DNA from: Clostridia bacterium
GTDB taxonomy: Bacteria > Bacillota_A > Clostridia > Oscillospirales > CAG-272
Assembly (NCBI GenBank): GCA_017547395.1
Contig: JAFYPS010000129.1
Span: 1 to 11,443 of the forward strand
DNA: 11,443 bases
Direction: 5' to 3'
The position numbers and the translations under genes are program-made. The notes under the pieces were generated by a model. That model saw nothing but the letters and a program-made list of their open reading frames with translations, ran no database searches and was not told the origin of the DNA. Positions 6,936 through 11,443 of this stretch are shown here, piece by piece. The number at the start of each line of letters is the position of its first letter. The stretch's first letter is position 1.

Positions 6936-7705
6936 GTACAGTATTACTTCGCACGCTTTGTCTTTCTGCGGCAATTATCTACTACAGTGCATTTACACTG
7001 TCTTTCTTAAAAAATACGGTTTCTGAAAAAGCATCGCACGTTCTTTGGTGCATCGGCATTACGCTTAGCGGAGCAATCGTTATAAACAACTATCTTGCAA
7101 ACGGTTATATGCCTTTTGTGAGTATGTATCAGGTTCTCACGTTTTTAGCGGTTGTATTTGCGCCTGCATATCTTTACGTAAGATATATGCGCGGAGGCGG
7201 TTTTATGAAAAAATACTTTATCGCAACTCAGGGCGTGCTGATGACGGGCGTGTTCTTTATGGTGCAGAATTCTGTCTGGAGCTTTCCGCCTGCTTTGCAG
7301 TCGGGATATTTCATTCCGCACGTATTCTCGTATATGATATCCTACTCGCTTGTCGCTATTGCGGCAATACTCTGCATAATGCTCCCGTTTAAAAAGAATC
7401 AGCTCAGGCAGTACCGCCGCGGCATATATGACCTTGTAGTCACCGCGTTTCCGTTTATGACGCTCGGTATGCTGCTCGGCGCACTATGGGCAAATTCCTG
7501 CTGGGGTCACTTCTGGTCCTGGGATTTAAAAGAGGCGTGGTCGCTTGTAACTATGCTTTCGCTTGCGGTTTATCTGCACTTCCGCCGCCATAATGCGCTT
7601 GGAAAATATGCAGAGATATTTGTTATTCTCGCTTTTGCTTTTGAAATTATTACACTTTTCTTTGTCGGGATGTTCGGCGGAGACTCTATACACACATACA
7701 GTTAA
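6932..7705 (+). CDS. ccsA: CcsA/ResC-family cytochrome c assembly protein (haem exporter/ligase)
   Basis: CcsA forms the haem-handling core of system II with ResB. The 257-residue, very hydrophobic product has about seven or eight membrane segments. The tryptophan-rich WWD haem-binding motif is unmistakable: WGHFWSWDLKEAW at residues 191-203. Histidines that could serve as the haem ligands flank it: H130 (in FIPHVFSY), H216 (in YLHFRRH) and H254 in the C-terminal GDSIHTYS, comparable to the GLHSYG ending of CcsA proteins. It is somewhat shorter than the roughly 320-residue plastid and Bacillus members. Translation begins at TTG, overlapping resB by four bases. The next gene encodes a protein with two CXXCH sites, its obvious substrate. 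Confidence 0.93.
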   Translation: MSTVLLRTLCLSAAIIYYSAFTLSFLKNTVSEKASHVLWCIGITLSGAIVINNYLANGYMPFVSMYQVLTFLAVVFAPAYLYVRYMRGGGFMKKYFIATQGVLMTGVFFMVQNSVWSFPPALQSGYFIPHVFSYMISYSLVAIAAILCIMLPFKKNQLRQYRRGIYDLVVTAFPFMTLGMLLGALWANSCWGHFWSWDLKEAWSLVTMLSLAVYLHFRRHNALGKYAEIFVILAFAFEIITLFFVGMFGGDSIHTYS

Positions 7706-7709
7706 GGAG
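7703..7709 (+). promoter_or_regulatory. Ribosome binding site of the di-haem propeller gene, fused to the ccsA stop
   Basis: TAAGGAG contains the ccsA stop TAA and lies six bases before ATG 7716. This decides the start of the next gene, because the open frame extends upstream to 7563 inside ccsA without a comparable site. Confidence 0.85.
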
Positions 7710-7715
7710 AACAAA

Positions 7716-10103
7716 ATGAAAAACCGTACCCTAAGAACACGGCTTCTTTCAATTGCTATAATAGCTATAATCCTTGCTACGGTAGCAGCCGCAACCGTTT
7801 ACAAAGACTCGTATACGGCACCGGCAGATTCAAAAGTGAATAACGGCGACGTTACAGGTGACGGTACTGTTACTCTTTCGGATGCGGAAAAACTGATTTC
7901 TCTGCTTGCGGCCGGCACCGCCACCGCCGACGTTACAGGCGACGGAAAGGTAAATCTTGCCGATGCACTGACTCTTATACGCAAAGTTGTAAGCGGATAC
8001 AAACGCTCAGACGTTTCGGGTACCGAGATAATCGCAACCGCAACAAAGAGTGCCGATGCCGACTCCTCGGCATACACGTCTGTAAACGGTATTACACTTC
8101 TCGGTGAAAGCATATACGTTTCCGACGAAACGGGTATGAACGTATACAAACTCGCACCAAACGGCGCAAAGCAAGGCAAGTATTCGGCAAATGCTGCTGT
8201 AAACTCGGTAATCACCGACGGCAAGGACGTATATTCGCTTGAGGGCGGTCTTTGCGGCAGAGTGGTAAAACTTTCTGCCGACCTTGAGGTGCTTTCTTCA
8301 TGCGATGCAGGTCACACTCCTACCGATATGGCTATCACAGGTGGCAAGGGCTACGTGACAAACCGTTTTTCAAACACCGTTTCGGTAATAGATCTTGAAA
8401 AAATGCAGCTTGTCAAGACTATTGAAATTGATGCAAGAGAGCCGATCGCGGCAGTAGCAGCAGGCAGTGATATTTACGTTGCCTGCCATCTGCCTGACGA
8501 AAGTATGAGCGAAAGCGTTGTAAGCGCAAACGTCATTGTGATTTCCCGTACAAGCGACAGCGTCACCGAAAGCATTCCGCTTGTAAACGGCGCATCGGGC
8601 GTAAAGGATATCTGCGCTTCGCCCGACGGCAAAACCGTTTACCTCTCGCACGTCATAGGAAGATATGCATATCCCACAACTCAGCTTGACCGCGGCTGGA
8701 TTAATACCAACGGCTTTTCTGTGATTGACACCTACTACAAAAAGGTGTCATACACATGCCTTTTAGACGAGGTTGACGACGGTGCGGCAAATCCGTGGGG
8801 CATAACCGTTTCAGGCGACGGAAGATATCTTTGCGTTGCACTGTCGGGTCTTGACGAGATAATGAAAATCGATATTCCCGCAATGCAACAGAAAGCAAAC
8901 GCGGTGAAAAATATGTCAAGAAGCATCTCTATAGAGTCGCTTGACGATATCGTAAACTACCTTCCCTTCCTTGACGGATGCAGAACGCGTATAAGCGTTG
9001 GCAAAGGAGTAAGAGCCGTCACCGAAAAGAACGGACTGCTCTACTGCGGAACGTATTTTGACGGCACCGTGGACATAGTGGACCTCAGAACCAATACTGT
9101 AAGCCGCATTGCCGTTGCCGCCCAGCCTGCGCCAAGCGAAGTGCGCAAGGGTCAGATTCTCTGGAGCGATGCAAACAACTGCTATCAAAGATGGCAGTCC
9201 TGCAACTCCTGTCACCCCGACGCCATAGTCGACGGCTTTAACTGGGACAACCTCAACGACGGACTCGGAAACGGCAAATCCGCAAAGTCTATGCTCTATT
9301 CACACCGCACCCCGCCCGTTATGATAACAGGCATACGCAAGGATGCTGAAACAGCCGTCGCCGCGGGAATGAAATTCATTCAATTCAATACTCTTTCTTC
9401 GCTGGAACTTTCCTATATCGACGAATATCTGAAGAGCCTTTCTCCGATTCCCTCTCCCGCGCTTTCGCGCGACGGAATGCTCAGCGAATCGGCAAAGAGC
9501 GGCGAAGCACTGTTTGATAAAAACTGCGCGTCCTGCCACCCCGCACCGCTTTACACGGATATGAAGAAGCACGACGTCGGCACTTCCAAACTTGAACGCG
9601 AAGACGGAAACTTTGATACCCCCACACTAATTGAAGTATGGCGCACCGCGCCCTATCTGCATAACGGCGAGTTCAATACCGTAGAAGAGGTTATCCGACA
9701 CTTTGCAAAGAAACTCAGCGATACCGAAGTAAAAAACCTTGCGGACTACGTCCGCTCGATCGGTGACGAGGGCGAATATTACGGCGCGGAGCAAATTATG
9801 GGAACAAAGAACGGTGAAGAATTCTGCAACACCTATATAGGCGGTATGCAGTTAAAATCAATGTCCGTCCGTTACCAGAATGAATTCGCGTCGGACAGAG
9901 TGATTATGGCGCTTAGCGTATACAACGGTAAAGGAACGCAGGTTTTCTACTGCGATACCCTGCTCCCCGCTATGAACCTGAATTCCCTATCGCTCATCAC
10001 GTTCGGTGAAGGTATTGTTCTGCCGGAGGGCGGCTACTACACGGTAGCATTCTTTGACGAGGCAAGCGGAAAGCCCGTTTCCTCGGTACTGAAAATCAGT
10101 TAA
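7716..10103 (+). CDS. Exported dockerin-like / YVTN beta-propeller / di-haem cytochrome c protein, hydrazine synthase beta-gamma-like
   Basis: The 795-residue product starts with a basic N-terminus and hydrophobic helix (residues 1-27; signal peptide or membrane anchor, no lipobox). Residues 43-93 hold two dockerin-type calcium loops, DVTGDGTVTLSD (45-56) and DVTGDGKVNLAD (72-83). A beta-propeller follows (about 105-470) with YVTN-type strands such as KGYVTNRFSNTVSVIDL (211-227). The region 475-690 is a di-haem MauG/cytochrome c peroxidase-like domain with CXXCH sites C496-H500 and C604-H608, the DG-x-x-W...NDGLGNGKS segment (506-522), RTPPVMITGIR (531-541), HDVGT (619-623), FDTPTL (633-638) and APYLHNGEF (645-653). 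Residues 691-795 form an extra beta-rich tail. The propeller plus di-haem layout resembles fused beta and gamma subunits of hydrazine synthase. That kinship is inference; the domain calls are firm. A di-haem peroxidase of other function is the alternative. Confidence 0.8.
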   Translation: MKNRTLRTRLLSIAIIAIILATVAAATVYKDSYTAPADSKVNNGDVTGDGTVTLSDAEKLISLLAAGTATADVTGDGKVNLADALTLIRKVVSGYKRSDVSGTEIIATATKSADADSSAYTSVNGITLLGESIYVSDETGMNVYKLAPNGAKQGKYSANAAVNSVITDGKDVYSLEGGLCGRVVKLSADLEVLSSCDAGHTPTDMAITGGKGYVTNRFSNTVSVIDLEKMQLVKTIEIDAREPIAAVAAGSDIYVACHLPDESMSESVVSANVIVISRTSDSVTESIPLVNGASGVKDICASPDGKTVYLSHVIGRYAYPTTQLDRGWINTNGFSVIDTYYKKVSYTCLLDEVDDGAANPWGITVSGDGRYLCVALSGLDEIMKIDIPAMQQKANAVKNMSRSISIESLDDIVNYLPFLDGCRTRISVGKGVRAVTEKNGLLYCGTYFDGTVDIVDLRTNTVSRIAVAAQPAPSEVRKGQILWSDANNCYQRWQSCNSCHPDAIVDGFNWDNLNDGLGNGKSAKSMLYSHRTPPVMITGIRKDAETAVAAGMKFIQFNTLSSLELSYIDEYLKSLSPIPSPALSRDGMLSESAKSGEALFDKNCASCHPAPLYTDMKKHDVGTSKLEREDGNFDTPTLIEVWRTAPYLHNGEFNTVEEVIRHFAKKLSDTEVKNLADYVRSIGDEGEYYGAEQIMGTKNGEEFCNTYIGGMQLKSMSVRYQNEFASDRVIMALSVYNGKGTQVFYCDTLLPAMNLNSLSLITFGEGIVLPEGGYYTVAFFDEASGKPVSSVLKIS
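9201..9215 (+). other. Haem c attachment site 1 (CNSCH)
   Basis: These codons encode Cys-Asn-Ser-Cys-His, residues 496-500 of the propeller-cytochrome protein. The two cysteines would form thioethers to haem and the His is the proximal ligand. Another cysteine, C489, lies seven residues upstream. Confidence 0.9.
9525..9539 (+). other. Haem c attachment site 2 (CASCH)
   Basis: These codons encode Cys-Ala-Ser-Cys-His, residues 604-608, preceded by GEALFDKN, the usual context of the second haem site in the di-haem peroxidase family. Confidence 0.93.
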
Positions 10104-10108
10104 GGAGG
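10101..10108 (+). promoter_or_regulatory. Ribosome binding site of the alpha-like gene, fused to the upstream stop
   Basis: TAAGGAGG holds the stop codon of the di-haem protein and lies five bases before ATG 10114. It is a near-perfect Shine-Dalgarno sequence, which supports co-translation of the two genes. Confidence 0.88.
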
Positions 10109-10113
10109 ATATT

Positions 10114-11443
10114 ATGAAAAAAACAGCTTTACTGACGCTGCTTTGCCTGTTTTGCATGGCATTAATAGCCTCCGCGGTGATTTACACAGCACCAAACACC
10201 CTTGCAGCAGACAGCGAAACCGTGACCTACCTTGACGGAAGCGACCTTTTATACGACCTTATGGAAACTTCGACAACCTTTGCAGTTGCATATCACAAGC
10301 CGCTCGGCGGTTCGCACTATGCATATACCGAGGCACTGTATGAGGAATCCACAAATGAAGCGGCGACGGATGTCGGAACCGAGTCAAACTTCTTCCCCGG
10401 TTCAAAACTGACTCTTATTACGCTATCCGCCGAAGGCGAAAAGGTAAAAGTGACCGAAAAGGAACTGCTCCAGTCCCCGTCAGGCTGCATACGCGACCCC
10501 GACGTTTCAAAAGACGGTAAAAAAATAGTTTTCTCCTGGAAAAAGGAAAAAACCGACGACTTTCACATCTATGAAATGGACCTTGCCAACGGAAACTGCC
10601 GTCAGCTTACCTTTGGCTCAGGCGTTGCGGATATAGAATGCATCTACCTCCCAAACGGCGAAATCCTCTTTAACTCGACAAGAGCCATCCAGACAGTTGA
10701 CTGCTGGATAACTCCCGTTTCAAACATCTATAAGATGAGTGCCGACGGAAAAAATATTGTGCGCCTCGGATACGATCAGGTTCATACCACCTATCCGACA
10801 CTTACAAACGACGGCAGAGTTATCTACACCCGCTGGGACTACAATGACCGCACGCAGATGTTCATACAGGGACTTTTCCAGATGAACCCCGACGGTACAA
10901 ACCAGACCGAGCTTTACGGCAACAACTCAAACTTTCCGACAACGCTTATGCATACGAGAAGTATTCCGGGAGAAAGCTCGCTTTATCTCTCAATAGCGAC
11001 AGGTCACCACACCTATCAGGCAGGCAAGCTCTGCTACGTCGACGTATCAAAAGGACGTGACGAAAAAGAAGCAGTTTTCTTCCCGTTTCCCGACAGTGCA
11101 ACAACTACCAATGACAACGTCGATAAATACGGTCAGAGCGGTGCTATATACCAGTACCCTTATCCGATAAACGAAAATCAGTTTTTGGTTTCCTACAACG
11201 AAAAAGGCTGGAGCAGCCAGAAAGAGCGAACTGCTTTCAGCATATATTTAATGGACAAAGTGTCAGGTGAGAAGCTTGAGCTTGTAAAAGGCTCGTCCTC
11301 CTCCCCTGCGGCACAGATAGTTCCCGTTAAGACAAGAGAAATGTTTGTCCGCCCGAGTATGGTTGACTATTCGAAGAGCACGGGAACGTACTATATCGGC
11401 AACGTATACGAAGGCGAGTCGATGGAAGGAGTCAAGCGCGGCA
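10114..11443 (+). CDS. Exported TolB-like propeller protein resembling hydrazine synthase alpha subunit (3' end missing)
   Basis: The frame stays open to the window edge, giving 443 codons of a longer protein. Residues 1-22 are a signal peptide or anchor (MKKTALLTLLCLFCMALIAS). The rest reads as a beta-propeller with TolB/PD40-type repeats: RDPDVSKDGKKIVFSW (127-142), IYEMDLANGNCRQLTFG (152-168), YLPNGEILFNSTR (178-190), IYKMSADGKNIVRL (205-218), LTNDGRVIYTRWDYND (230-245), LFQMNPDGTNQTELYGNNS (254-272), HTRSIPG (280-286) and ATGHHTYQAGKL (295-306). From memory, this series of motifs, especially RWDYND, MNPDGTNQ, GNNS, RSIPG and GHH, recurs in proteins annotated as hydrazine synthase alpha-like. 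In the anammox enzyme this subunit has an N-terminal propeller followed by haem-binding domains. No CXXCH occurs in the visible part; haem domains, if present, lie beyond the window. A plain TolB-like propeller is the alternative. Confidence 0.7.
   Translation, partial: MKKTALLTLLCLFCMALIASAVIYTAPNTLAADSETVTYLDGSDLLYDLMETSTTFAVAYHKPLGGSHYAYTEALYEESTNEAATDVGTESNFFPGSKLTLITLSAEGEKVKVTEKELLQSPSGCIRDPDVSKDGKKIVFSWKKEKTDDFHIYEMDLANGNCRQLTFGSGVADIECIYLPNGEILFNSTRAIQTVDCWITPVSNIYKMSADGKNIVRLGYDQVHTTYPTLTNDGRVIYTRWDYNDRTQMFIQGLFQMNPDGTNQTELYGNNSNFPTTLMHTRSIPGESSLYLSIATGHHTYQAGKLCYVDVSKGRDEKEAVFFPFPDSATTTNDNVDKYGQSGAIYQYPYPINENQFLVSYNEKGWSSQKERTAFSIYLMDKVSGEKLELVKGSSSSPAAQIVPVKTREMFVRPSMVDYSKSTGTYYIGNVYEGESMEGVKRG

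Noticed and set aside
7563..7715. Upstream extension of the di-haem protein reading frame to an ATG at 7563
   Set aside because: It would overlap ccsA by over 140 bases and lacks a ribosome site, while ATG 7716 has TAAGGAG at ideal distance and is followed directly by a signal-peptide-like sequence.
6207..11443. Interpretation of the organism as an anammox planctomycete
   Set aside because: The gdpP-rplI-dnaB and tilS-hpt-ftsH order, strong Shine-Dalgarno sites and the dockerin repeat all point to Bacillota; only the last two genes resemble hydrazine synthase parts.

Overview
The window reads as a chromosomal segment of a Bacillota (Firmicutes) bacterium, probably a class Clostridia member. 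The evidence is gene order and signals: the gdpP-rplI-dnaB string followed by tilS-hpt-ftsH is typical of that phylum, Shine-Dalgarno sites are strong (AAGGAG type), TTG starts are used, and an exported protein carries a dockerin-type calcium-binding repeat. All genes lie on the + strand. No tRNA, rRNA, CRISPR array or transposase gene was seen, and no stretch over 300 bases lacks a gene; the longest gap is the 174 bases between rplI and dnaB.

Positions 1-6087 hold housekeeping genes: the 3' end of a gdpP-like phosphodiesterase gene, rplI (ribosomal protein bL9), dnaB (replicative helicase), tilS (tRNA-Ile lysidine synthetase), hpt (purine salvage) and ftsH (membrane AAA+ protease). dnaB/tilS overlap by 8 bases and tilS/hpt by 4. 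Between rplI and dnaB sits a highly structured insert flanked by 21-bp direct repeats that copy the 3' end of rplI, so it looks like a small mobile or duplicated element. A strong intrinsic terminator follows ftsH.

Positions 6148-11443 form a separate transcription unit opened by a near-consensus promoter. It encodes a compact system II cytochrome c assembly machine (short ResB-like protein plus CcsA), then an exported 795-residue protein made of a dockerin-like repeat, a YVTN-type beta-propeller and a two-haem MauG/cytochrome c peroxidase-like domain. The window ends inside an exported TolB-like propeller protein that resembles the hydrazine synthase alpha subunit family. A beta-propeller fused to a di-haem peroxidase-like domain, next to an alpha-like protein, matches the subunit plan of anammox hydrazine synthase (beta, gamma and alpha; beta and gamma are fused in some anammox bacteria). 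Finding this beside a cytochrome maturation pair in a Clostridia-like chromosome is the main discovery candidate. The proposed working is that ResB/CcsA attach haem to the di-haem protein, and perhaps to the alpha-like protein, outside the membrane, where the two form a complex. The substrate is unknown, and hydrazine synthesis itself is not shown by this sequence.
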